Shown piece after piece: positions 1 to 6,337 of a stretch of DNA of 6,356 nt. The stretch is from CAZXCQ01 sp964639275 (GTDB lineage Bacteria; Desulfobacterota; DSM-4660; Desulfatiglandales; Desulfatiglandaceae). Under the pieces are notes generated by a model, which was not told the origin of the DNA, made no database searches, and saw only the letters and a program-made list of their open reading frames with translations. A program made the position numbers and the translations under genes. How positions within the stretch are numbered: position 1 is the stretch's first letter; the number at the start of each line of letters is the position of its first letter. Location of the stretch: NCBI GenBank assembly GCA_964639275.1, contig CAZXCQ010000325.1, positions 1 to 6,356 on the forward strand. Direction: 5' to 3'.

Positions 1-131
1 CTAACGGTCTCAGACAGGGATACACCCTTCAAAACGGAACCCCCATTCCCCTGTCCAAGTGTCAATTTTGAAAAAAGCTAAACTGATGAAAAACAAGACT
101 GAGACAAAAAGACATACAAATGAGGTTTAAG
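1..131 (+). promoter_or_regulatory. Upstream leader of rplT, no gene recognised
   Basis: This stretch contains no gene I can recognise. Two + frames are open from the window edge (to a stop at 79-81 and to one at 69-71), but neither encodes the short, very basic C-terminus expected of ribosomal protein L35, which normally precedes rplT. GACAGGG at 13-19 can pair with CCCTGTC at 49-55, enclosing a 29-base loop that itself holds a small GGAA/TTCC pair. In other bacteria L20 represses its own operon by binding structured leader RNA, so this stem could be an autoregulatory site, but that is inference from one 7-base pairing. The segment from about 62 to 120 is A-rich and single-stranded in character. 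No convincing -35/-10 pair was found. Confidence 0.25.
121..125 (+). promoter_or_regulatory. Ribosome binding site that decides the rplT start
   Basis: TGAGG lies six bases before the ATG at 132, an ideal Shine-Dalgarno distance. An in-frame ATG at 120 would add four residues (MRFK) but would place this site inside the coding region. The MPRVKRG start characteristic of L20 proteins begins exactly at 132, which supports the downstream start. Confidence 0.7.
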
Positions 132-509
132 ATGCCAAGGGTAAAAAGAGGTCCTAAGGCCAGGAAAAGGAGAAAGAAAATTCTCAAGGCCGCCAGCGGT
201 TTCAGGGGCGGTCTTGGCACGCAGTTCAGGACTGCCAGTAGTTCAACGGCCAGGGCCAGGATGTATGCCTACCGCGATCGGAAGGCCAGAAAAAGAGATC
301 TCCGCAGGCTCTGGATTGTGCGGATCAATGCCGCTGCCCGGGAAAACGGCCTGTCATACAGCAGGCTTATGGGTGGCCTGATCAAGGCAGGGATCGATCT
401 GGACCGCAAGATACTTGCCGATATGGCTGTCAGAGATCCGGTGGCATTCAGTCAGCTGGCAAGTATGGTGCAATACAACAGCCTTGACGCACAACCCGTG
501 GGGCAATGA
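132..509 (+). CDS. rplT: 50S ribosomal protein L20
   Basis: L20 binds 23S rRNA early in assembly of the large ribosomal subunit; in several bacteria it also represses translation of its own operon. The 125-residue product starts with the family signature MPRVKRG, followed by a long, very basic N-terminal extension (about residues 1-55, rich in Lys and Arg) that threads into rRNA. The conserved core follows: YAYRDRKARKRDLRRLWI at about 45-62, then RINAAARENGLSYSRLM and IDLDRKILADMAV. The length is slightly above the usual 117-120 because of a short C-terminal tail ending in QPVGQ. The segment GLGTQFRTASSSTARA is somewhat divergent from the common versions. The gene ends in an ATGA overlap with pheS, so the two are probably translationally coupled. 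The usual partner rpmI is not visible upstream within the window. Identification is very secure. Confidence 0.97.
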   Translation: MPRVKRGPKARKRRKKILKAASGFRGGLGTQFRTASSSTARARMYAYRDRKARKRDLRRLWIVRINAAARENGLSYSRLMGGLIKAGIDLDRKILADMAVRDPVAFSQLASMVQYNSLDAQPVGQ

Positions 510-1513
510 AACAAGAACTCCTTGAGCTGGAAAAGCGAGCATTCGAGGCGCTTGAACAGGCCGGTAATAGATCCGAACTGGAGCACTTTCGGGTCCTATA
601 CCTCGGAAAAAAGGGCCTTGTCACCTCATTCATGAGACAGCTCGGCAAGGTGCCCCCAGAACAACGCCCCGAGGTGGGGAAGCTGGCCAACCGTATCAAG
701 GCCAACCTATCCAGACGTTTTGAAGAGGTTCGAAAGGGCCTGTCCCTGGCAGAGGCCCAACGCGCCACCGCCCTGGATGTGACCCTGCCGGGTAGAGAAC
801 AGCCCCGCGGGCATCTCCATCCCATCTCTCTGACGATGAGTGAGGTCTGTCAGATCCTGTCGCGAATGGGGTTTCGGGTGGTGACCGGCCCCAATGTCGA
901 ACTGGACTACTATAACTTTGAGGCGCTCAACATACCCAGAGATCATCCTGCAAGGGATATGCAGGACACCTTTTACATCTCCGATAATGTGGTCCTGAGG
1001 ACACATACCTCTCCCATGCAGGTCAGGGTCATGGAGAGACAGAGACCCCCGGTCAGCGTTATTGCCCCGGGAAAGGTCTACAGGAGGGATTCAGATGTCT
1101 CCCATACCCCCATGTTTCATCAAGTGGAGGGCCTCCTGGTGGACAAGGGGGTCAGTTTTGGTGATTTAAAGGGTACCTTGACAGGCTTTGTGCATCAGAT
1201 GTTTGGCCGTGATACGGCCTTGCGGTTCAGGCCAAGCTTCTTTCCTTTCACCGAGCCGAGTGCAGAGGTGGATATCCGATGTGTGATCTGCGGGGGCGAC
1301 GGCTGCCGGACCTGTTCTAATACGGGATGGTTAGAAATCCTGGGCTCCGGAATGGTTGATCCTGAGGTGTATGGTTTTGTGGACTATGACCCGGAGGTAT
1401 ATTCCGGCTTTGCGTTCGGTGTGGGTATTGAGAGGATTTCCATGCTCAAATATGGGATAGACGATATCCAGCTGTTTTTCAAGAATGATATGCGTTTCCT
1501 CAGACAGTTCTGA
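506..1513 (+). CDS. pheS: Phenylalanine--tRNA ligase alpha subunit
   Basis: This is the catalytic subunit of the class II (alpha-beta)2 phenylalanyl-tRNA synthetase, which activates phenylalanine with ATP and loads it onto tRNA-Phe in the cytoplasm. The 335-residue length is typical. Residues 1 to about 85 form the charged N-terminal coiled-coil arm that contacts tRNA. Class II motif 2 is visible around residues 192-209 (YRRDSDVSHTPMFHQVEG). Motif 3 follows near the end, with GFAFGVGIERISML from about residue 301 and the family C-terminus NDMRFLRQF. Ala303 in GFAFG corresponds to the Ala that sets the size of the phenylalanine pocket in E. coli PheS (Ala294). Four cysteines at 259, 262, 267 and 270 make the CxxC...CxxC pattern found in many bacterial PheS proteins just before the TGWLEILG strand. 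The start overlaps the rplT stop by four bases and has only a weak ribosome binding site, which suggests reinitiation from rplT. Confidence 0.98.
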   Translation: MKQELLELEKRAFEALEQAGNRSELEHFRVLYLGKKGLVTSFMRQLGKVPPEQRPEVGKLANRIKANLSRRFEEVRKGLSLAEAQRATALDVTLPGREQPRGHLHPISLTMSEVCQILSRMGFRVVTGPNVELDYYNFEALNIPRDHPARDMQDTFYISDNVVLRTHTSPMQVRVMERQRPPVSVIAPGKVYRRDSDVSHTPMFHQVEGLLVDKGVSFGDLKGTLTGFVHQMFGRDTALRFRPSFFPFTEPSAEVDIRCVICGGDGCRTCSNTGWLEILGSGMVDPEVYGFVDYDPEVYSGFAFGVGIERISMLKYGIDDIQLFFKNDMRFLRQF

Positions 1514-1571
1514 GCCACCGATTTTTCTTATTCTTTGTGACCATCTGGCTCAGGCCCGCTTTCAATAAAGC
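1510..1571 (+). promoter_or_regulatory. Structured pheS-pheT intercistronic region
   Basis: CTGAGCCA at 1510-1517 is a perfect inverted repeat of TGGCTCAG at 1546-1553, with a 28-base loop; the stem covers the pheS stop codon at 1511-1513. Directly after it, GCTTT (1558-1562) and AAAGC (1567-1571) form a five-base-pair hairpin with a four-base CAAT loop. No run of T follows either structure, so neither looks like an intrinsic terminator. The region may affect RNA processing or the relative translation of the two synthetase subunits. The inverted repeats are seen directly; any function is inference. Confidence 0.35.
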
Positions 1572-1603
1572 ATCTTCACTAACAAACCGATTGAGTATCG
1601 TCC

Positions 1604-4039
1604 ATGAGAGTAAGCCAAAACTGGTTGAAGGATTATGTTGATATTGAGATGTCGCCTGATGACCTGGCCGAGCTCCTGACCATGACCGGGCTGGAGATAG
1701 AGGCGGTCGAGGCCGTCGGGCAGTCCCTTGAGGATATCCTGGTCTCACGGATATTGAGCGTAAGACCTCACCCCCGCGCGGATCGGCTTTTCCTCTGCGA
1801 TGTGGATACCGGCCATGACACGCTGCAGGTGGTCTGTGGGGCACCCAATGTCAAAGAAGGGGCACTGGCCCCCCTGGCCCTTCCAGGGCTAAGTCTGCCG
1901 AATGGGATGCTCGTAAAAGAGGATAAGATCCGGGGGGAGATCTCCCAGGGGGTGCTTTTGGCAGAAGATGAAATGGGGCTGACCGACGATCATGAGGGCA
2001 TCCTGATCCTCCCCCCCAACCTCAGCCCCGGGGAATCGCTTCCGGCGGTCTTCCCGCTCTCTGATTGTGTCCTCGAAGTGAGTCTGACACCCAATCGCCC
2101 GGACTGCGCCTCGGTCATCGGGGTTGCAAGAGAGATTGCCGCTGTCACGGGGAAGAGTCTCAGGAGACCCAGGATCGAGATAAATGAGGATGGCCCGGCT
2201 ATCGAGGGGCTGACAAGCGTGACAATCGTGGACCCTGTGGGTTGCCCCCGGTACGCCGCAGGCATCGTGCAGGATGTCCGGCTGGGGTCCTCTCCGTTTT
2301 GGATGAGATACCGGCTTCATCTGTCAGGGATAAGGAGTATCAGCAACGTCGTTGATGTGACAAACTATGTGCTGTTGGAGATGGGTCAACCTCTCCACGC
2401 CTTTGATTATGATCGGCTGCGGGAAAACAGGATAGTGGTGAAACGGGCACAGGGAGGAGAGATATTCACAACCCTTGACGGACAGTCCCATACCCTCAGC
2501 GACGAAATACTCATGATCTGTGATGCGGGGCGGAAGGTCGCTGTGGCGGGAATCATGGGGGGACTCAATTCCGAGATCTTTGCAGGGACCCGGCATGTCC
2601 TGGTGGAGAGCGCGTTTTTTGATCCGGTGACGATCCGGAAGGGGTCCAAATGGCTGGGGTTGTCCACAGAGGCCTCATATCGCTTTGAAAGGGGGGTAGA
2701 CATTGAGGGGGTTACAGCTGCCTTAAGGCGGGCGCTTTTTCTCATCTCTGATCTGGCCGGGGGAAGGATTGCCAGGGGTCTCGCGGACAACTACCCCCAC
2801 AGACACAAGCCCCCGCTTATTACCCTGAGGGTAGATCAGACAAACCAATTCCTGGGCACCCACATCTCAAAGGATGAAATGAGCGGATATCTAAAGGCAT
2901 TGGAGATGGAGGTAGAGGATGTTGATAACCATACCCTTCGGGTCAAGCCGCCATCCTTTCGCGTGGATATCACCAGGGAGGTTGATCTGTTTGAAGAAGT
3001 GGCGAGGCTTTTTGGATTTGACAAGATACCCGTTACCTACCCCAGTTTCAAGCCATCCGATGAGCGTGAGGACCCCGAACTGATGCTTCGTGACCAGGCA
3101 AGGTCAATAATGGTGGGCCTGGGTCTTACCGAGGTTATCACCTATAGCTTTATCACCCCCGATTCCGCCGAAATGATCAAGGCCGAAGAGGACAGCGAAC
3201 TCAGGTCCTTTGTCAGGCTCTTGAATCCTATTACCATGGATCAGTCGGTCATGCGGACTTCTTTGGTCCCCGGGCTCCTCTCAACTGTCAAGAACAATTT
3301 TTTTCACAACGAGGAGGACCTGAAGCTATTTGAATGGGGAAAGGTGTTTATACGGAAAGAGGGGGAGCAGCAGCCACTTGAAAAGACACTGTTGGCAGCG
3401 GTGATGACAGGCCGTTATAGACAGAAGGCATGGTATGCCGGTGAGAGATATGTCGACTTTTACGATATAAAGGGTGCGGTTGAGGTCCTCCTAAAGGGGC
3501 TGGGTCTCGATGCCCTTGGCTTCCGGAAGGGGGCGGGACTTCCATGGTATGACAATGATTCCTCAGCAACCATCTTGCTTTCGGGCTCTGTCGTGGGTCA
3601 GGTGGGTCGGGTATCCCTGGACGTATTGGAGGCATACGACATTGAAGGGAAGGATGTCTATCTCTTTGAGCTGGATATCATGCTTCTCCTCCAGGCGCTT
3701 AAGGGCGTCAGGAAATTTCAGCCGTATCCCAAATATCCCGCCGCCTACCGGGATCTTTCAGTCATCGTGCGCAGAGAGATTGACAGCGCCAGGATAGCCG
3801 AAATTGTAAGCCGTGAGGGTGGGGGGCTGGTTGAATCGGTCCAACTGTTTGATCTGTATGAAGGAAAAAACATCGATCCCTCTGAAAAGGCCATAGCCTT
3901 CAGGGTGTGTTACCGGTCAGAACACAAGACCCTCGATGGCGAGGAAGTGAATCGGTTGCATGATTTCATAATTGATAGTATAAGAAAAGAAACGGGGGGG
4001 AGACTAAGAGAAGGCCGAGACAATGGTCCAGATTCCTGA
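1604..4039 (+). CDS. pheT: Phenylalanine--tRNA ligase beta subunit
   Basis: This is the beta subunit of phenylalanyl-tRNA synthetase; it binds tRNA-Phe and edits mischarged Tyr-tRNA. The 811 residues match the usual length of about 800, and all family domains appear in order. The N-terminus MRVSQNWLKDYVDI is typical. An OB-fold tRNA-binding domain spans about 40-150 (HPRADRLFLCDV, CGAPNVKEG). The linker SLTPNRPDCASVIGVARE precedes the B3/B4 editing domain at about 210-380 (SNVVDVTNYVLLEMGQPLHAFDYD). The B5 domain covers about 405-480 (VDITREVDLFEEVARLFGFD). A catalytic-like synthetase fold follows at about 487-690 (LNPITMDQSVMRTSLVPGLL). The C-terminal anticodon-binding FDX-ACB domain begins near 709 (PKYPAAYRDLSVIV). 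The start has only a weak GAG ribosome binding signal. The protein continues about eight residues past the usual GGRLRE end and overlaps merR by 17 bases. A run of seven G lies at 3994-4000. Confidence 0.98.
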   Translation: MRVSQNWLKDYVDIEMSPDDLAELLTMTGLEIEAVEAVGQSLEDILVSRILSVRPHPRADRLFLCDVDTGHDTLQVVCGAPNVKEGALAPLALPGLSLPNGMLVKEDKIRGEISQGVLLAEDEMGLTDDHEGILILPPNLSPGESLPAVFPLSDCVLEVSLTPNRPDCASVIGVAREIAAVTGKSLRRPRIEINEDGPAIEGLTSVTIVDPVGCPRYAAGIVQDVRLGSSPFWMRYRLHLSGIRSISNVVDVTNYVLLEMGQPLHAFDYDRLRENRIVVKRAQGGEIFTTLDGQSHTLSDEILMICDAGRKVAVAGIMGGLNSEIFAGTRHVLVESAFFDPVTIRKGSKWLGLSTEASYRFERGVDIEGVTAALRRALFLISDLAGGRIARGLADNYPHRHKPPLITLRVDQTNQFLGTHISKDEMSGYLKALEMEVEDVDNHTLRVKPPSFRVDITREVDLFEEVARLFGFDKIPVTYPSFKPSDEREDPELMLRDQARSIMVGLGLTEVITYSFITPDSAEMIKAEEDSELRSFVRLLNPITMDQSVMRTSLVPGLLSTVKNNFFHNEEDLKLFEWGKVFIRKEGEQQPLEKTLLAAVMTGRYRQKAWYAGERYVDFYDIKGAVEVLLKGLGLDALGFRKGAGLPWYDNDSSATILLSGSVVGQVGRVSLDVLEAYDIEGKDVYLFELDIMLLLQALKGVRKFQPYPKYPAAYRDLSVIVRREIDSARIAEIVSREGGGLVESVQLFDLYEGKNIDPSEKAIAFRVCYRSEHKTLDGEEVNRLHDFIIDSIRKETGGRLREGRDNGPDS
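4007..4014 (+). promoter_or_regulatory. Ribosome binding site of merR inside pheT
   Basis: AGAGAAGG lies eight bases before the ATG at 4023, within the last codons of pheT. It supports the chosen merR start and means that ribosomes finishing pheT pass over the initiation site of the regulator, consistent with coupled translation. Confidence 0.65.
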
Positions 4040-4355
4040 TGACAGGCGATATTTTCGCATCGGAGAAGCCAGCCGCATCATTGGGGTGGAACCCTATGTG
4101 CTGAGATACTGGGAGATGGAGTTCGCCCAGGTCAAGCCACAAAGGGCCGATTCGAATCAGCGGACCTATCAGAAGAAGGATCTGGAAATCCTCCTCGAGA
4201 TAAAAAGACTCCTGTATGAGGAGAGAATGACCATAGAGGGCGCCAAGCGACTCTTGAGACAACAAAAGGCCAGAGAAAGCGCCGGAGAGGGCCCACCGTT
4301 GGAATACATCTCAAGGGAACTCCGCGAGGTGATCGAGATCCTCTCATCGTCCTGA
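4023..4355 (+). CDS. MerR-family transcriptional regulator, short form
   Basis: This is a 110-residue DNA-binding protein of the MerR type. Residues 9-34 (RYFRIGEASRIIGVEPYVLRYWEMEF) form the winged helix-turn-helix, including the family hallmark LRYWE. The wing and following helices are seen in QRTYQKKDLEILLEIKRLL (about 46-64) and in MTIEGAKRLL. A helical tail from about 90 (LEYISRELREVIEIL) probably serves as the dimerisation coiled coil. The protein is shorter than classical MerR sensors, lacks a separate effector-binding domain, and has no cysteine at all, so thiol-based metal or redox sensing as in MerR, CueR or SoxR is unlikely. A MerR-like gene following pheT is, as I recall, common in Deltaproteobacteria, but I know of no established target. 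It overlaps pheT by 17 bases and so probably belongs to the same transcript. Its regulated promoter cannot be read from the sequence. Confidence 0.9.
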   Translation: MVQIPDDRRYFRIGEASRIIGVEPYVLRYWEMEFAQVKPQRADSNQRTYQKKDLEILLEIKRLLYEERMTIEGAKRLLRQQKARESAGEGPPLEYISRELREVIEILSSS

Positions 4356-4431
4356 TCCGTGCAGGCGGCCCATTCCCCGGCTCCTGAGAATCAAGACCCC
4401 CAAATCCTTTTCTGTAACACCTTGGCCTTTG
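4356..4431 (+). other. merR-cytochrome gap, no clear signals
   Basis: This 76-base spacer holds no tRNA, no strong hairpin followed by T residues, and no good promoter match. It is C-rich at first and then T-rich. No convincing Shine-Dalgarno sequence precedes the cytochrome ATG at 4432. Whether the cytochrome is read from the upstream transcript or from its own promoter cannot be settled from the sequence. Confidence 0.4.
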
Positions 4432-6243
4432 ATGAGAAAACTCCTGGTGATCTCCCTCTTTTTTGTCCTTATTGTCTTCATCTTTTTCAAAGAGCATCAA
4501 AGAAAAGGTCCCACAGAGCCCGTCTCCGAGGGGTGTCTCCATTGTCATGCCCAGATAAAGGGTCCTGACCCTTCGCATCCTGTCTCAGCATTCGGATGTC
4601 AGTCCTGTCACCTGGGAAACCCCTATTCCTTTGACAAAAAGAGAGGGCATTTCAAGATGGTCCGTAATCCGGGAGACCTCCGCGTTGCCGCTTGGACCTG
4701 CGGCAAGGAGGGGTGCCATCCGGACATTGTGGGCCGAGTAAAAAAGAGTGTGATGGCCACCAACAGGGGGATTCTCAAGACGCTCCAGGAGAAATTCCTG
4801 GGGGCAAGAGGGAATAGCGGTGACATAAAGGCGATCGGGGTCAGTGACCTGATGGGTGAGCGCCCGCCCAATAACATTGCCGTGGATCATTATCGGAAGA
4901 TGTGCGGGGGTTGCCATCTGTGGAAACAAAGAGGCGATCGACCGGGAGAAGTGGGAAAAAGGGGGGGCGGGTGCAGTGACTGTCACGTACTTGATGAAAA
5001 TAAGGGGGCCGCCGACCTGGTCAGAATGTCCAATCACCCTAAAATGACGACGAGAATCCCCTCCGAGAACTGTGTCAAATGCCACAACCGATCGGCCAGG
5101 ATAGGGCTTTCCTACTTTGGGAGATGTGAATCTGCCGGCTATGGGACACCTCACGAGCGAGGAAGGCTTAGCAGCAGGAGACTATCCGGAAACCGGTTCT
5201 TCCTGGATATCCAGGCGGATATCCATTTCAGCAAAGCGGGGATGGGGTGTATTGACTGCCACACCTCCACAGGGTTGATGGGAGATGGGAAGCAATATGA
5301 TAACATGAAGGACCAGGTGGATATCACCTGTGAGGCCTGTCACACACCGAGGCTCTTCAGGGTCTCCGATGATGACCAGCTCGCAAGCCGTCTCGTCTTT
5401 CTAAACAGGAAGATCCCGGGTGTGGACGGAGGGGTTGTGGGGTTTAGCAAAAAAGGGACACCCCTATACAACCTGCAAGGGGATGGCAATCAGGTTGTTT
5501 TTTTTCGCAAGACAGACGGGATTCCTATCGAGATGGATATCGCCTCCATGAAAAGGCCATCCCACAACCTGCCGGGGCATGAGCGCCTGTCCTGTCAGGC
5601 CTGCCATAGTGCCTGGATGCCCCAGTGTTACGGGTGTCATCTGACATACCGTAAATCCGAGCGCCAGACAGACTGGCTTACCGGCGACGAGACACCCGGA
5701 AAGTGGCAGGAGACAAGGTCCTATCTGCGTTTTTCAAGTCCGGCCCTGGGGGTAAATGGGCACTCCCGGGTTTATCCAATTTCACCGTGCCAGGTATTTG
5801 CATCCATCTTTGACAAATCGGGCCGGTATCGCAAGGAGGAATCGTTTAAGACCTTGACCGTCTCTGCCTTTGACCCCCACACGACCTCAAAGAGAGCGAG
5901 GGGGTGCCTCGAATGTCACGGCGATCCAAAGGTCCTGGGTCTCGGGGAGGGTGTCTTGCTTCAACGGGGTGAGGGATGGGTATCGAGGCCTACCTATGAC
6001 AGCGTTTCTTCACGGCTGGGCATCTCTTTTCCCCTGGACGGCCTGGTCAACCTGGGCGAGGCGTCACCCCAGACAGGCCCGGCAAAGGGCGCACGGCCGT
6101 TTGACCGGACGGAGGTAAGACAAATCCTCGCGGTCAACCCCTGCCTCGGGTGTCACAATCGCTATGATGATGCGATTTACCAGGATTTTCGCACATCCAA
6201 AAGGCGTTTTGAGCGCGATACGGGGCTCCCGTGTCGCAAATGA
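4432..6243 (+). CDS. Membrane-anchored multiheme c-type cytochrome, about 12 hemes
   Basis: This 603-residue protein should carry electrons in the periplasm or at the cell envelope. Residues 2-20 are a basic-then-hydrophobic helix (RKLLVISLFF onward) without a lipobox or clear cleavage site, so it is probably an uncleaved inner-membrane anchor. Eleven CxxCH heme sites begin at Cys 35, 56, 158, 181, 214, 273, 300, 388, 399, 492 and 571, and one CX4CH site lies at Cys90-His96. Additional histidines (SNHPK near 204, DIHF near 265, PGHE near 383) are candidate distal ligands. Long heme-free blocks lie at about 305-387, 404-491 and 497-570. A single unpaired Cys601 sits three residues from the end. 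ATG 4432 is preferred over the adjacent TTG 4429 because it begins the anchor directly as MRK; the ribosome binding site is weak. The overall pattern recalls large multiheme cytochromes of Deltaproteobacteria (possibly those of selenite/tellurite-type operons), but I cannot name a family, and the redox partner and terminal acceptor are unknown. Confidence 0.93.
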   Translation: MRKLLVISLFFVLIVFIFFKEHQRKGPTEPVSEGCLHCHAQIKGPDPSHPVSAFGCQSCHLGNPYSFDKKRGHFKMVRNPGDLRVAAWTCGKEGCHPDIVGRVKKSVMATNRGILKTLQEKFLGARGNSGDIKAIGVSDLMGERPPNNIAVDHYRKMCGGCHLWKQRGDRPGEVGKRGGGCSDCHVLDENKGAADLVRMSNHPKMTTRIPSENCVKCHNRSARIGLSYFGRCESAGYGTPHERGRLSSRRLSGNRFFLDIQADIHFSKAGMGCIDCHTSTGLMGDGKQYDNMKDQVDITCEACHTPRLFRVSDDDQLASRLVFLNRKIPGVDGGVVGFSKKGTPLYNLQGDGNQVVFFRKTDGIPIEMDIASMKRPSHNLPGHERLSCQACHSAWMPQCYGCHLTYRKSERQTDWLTGDETPGKWQETRSYLRFSSPALGVNGHSRVYPISPCQVFASIFDKSGRYRKEESFKTLTVSAFDPHTTSKRARGCLECHGDPKVLGLGEGVLLQRGEGWVSRPTYDSVSSRLGISFPLDGLVNLGEASPQTGPAKGARPFDRTEVRQILAVNPCLGCHNRYDDAIYQDFRTSKRRFERDTGLPCRK

Positions 6244-6259
6244 GGGAAACCTGATTGCG
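6235..6259 (+). terminator. Hairpin over the cytochrome stop codon, weak terminator candidate
   Basis: CGCAA (6235-6239) pairs with TTGCG (6255-6259). Inside it, AGG (6243-6245) pairs with CCT (6250-6252) around a GAAA tetraloop, separated by a small internal loop. The UGA stop at 6241-6243 lies within the structure. The T-rich stretch starts only about ten bases later (AATTTTG at 6268-6274), so it is not a textbook intrinsic terminator; it may instead protect the 3' end of the message or be chance. Confidence 0.3.
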
Positions 6260-6273
6260 CGGTTCGTAATTTT

Positions 6274-6311
6274 GTATCAATTTGCGGATTCTTAAAAATT
6301 AGTATCAATTT
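6274..6311 (+). repeat. Ten-base direct repeat in AT-rich tail
   Basis: GTATCAATTT occurs exactly at 6274-6283 and again at 6302-6311, a 28-base repeat interval, inside an AT-rich segment that contrasts with the GC-balanced genes. The flanks also partly agree. The spacing and position, upstream of a possible gene start at the window end, would suit a pair of operator half-sites, but this is inference and A/T-rich repeats of this length can arise by chance. Confidence 0.35.
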
Positions 6312-6337
6312 AGCTTTTTTGTAACATCTCAAAGAAC

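Noticed and set aside
120..131. Upstream ATG at 120 as the rplT start
   Set aside because: The L20 signature begins at the ATG at 132, and the Shine-Dalgarno sequence TGAGG sits between the two starts.
1..505. A phenylalanine attenuator peptide or T-box controlling pheST
   Set aside because: No Phe-rich leader peptide, T-box sequence or terminator/antiterminator pair is visible upstream of pheS or in the rplT leader.
4149..4158. GATTCGAATC, a perfect palindrome resembling a tRNA T-loop
   Set aside because: It lies in frame within merR (codons around Asp-Ser-Asn-Gln), and no acceptor stem, anticodon arm or D arm can be assembled around it.
4359..4568. Small + frame from GTG 4359 with a CPYC motif resembling a zinc ribbon
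   Set aside because: It overlaps the N-terminal coding region of the cytochrome in another frame; its cysteines come from the out-of-frame reading, and it has no ribosome binding site or recognisable family.
448..5154. Several long minus-strand open frames
   Set aside because: They are antisense to well-supported genes, lack family motifs, and reflect the base composition of the coding strand.
5203..5224. 12-base palindrome CTGGATATCCAG followed by a second GGATATCC
   Set aside because: It lies in the cytochrome coding region and consists of the favoured Asp-Ile codons; there is no other sign of an operator or recombination site.
2011..5505. Homopolymer runs (C7 at 2011-2017, T7 at 3298-3304, G7 at 4961-4967, T8 at 5498-5505) as phase-variation switches
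   Set aside because: The runs are short, lie inside intact reading frames of conserved proteins, and none sits near a start codon or a disrupted frame.
1271..5541. Repeated GATATC sites (nine seen, at 1271, 1463, 1733, 2966, 3674, 5206, 5218, 5320 and 5536), more than chance would give
   Set aside because: All nine read in frame as Asp-Ile codons GAT ATC, so codon preference explains them rather than a binding motif.
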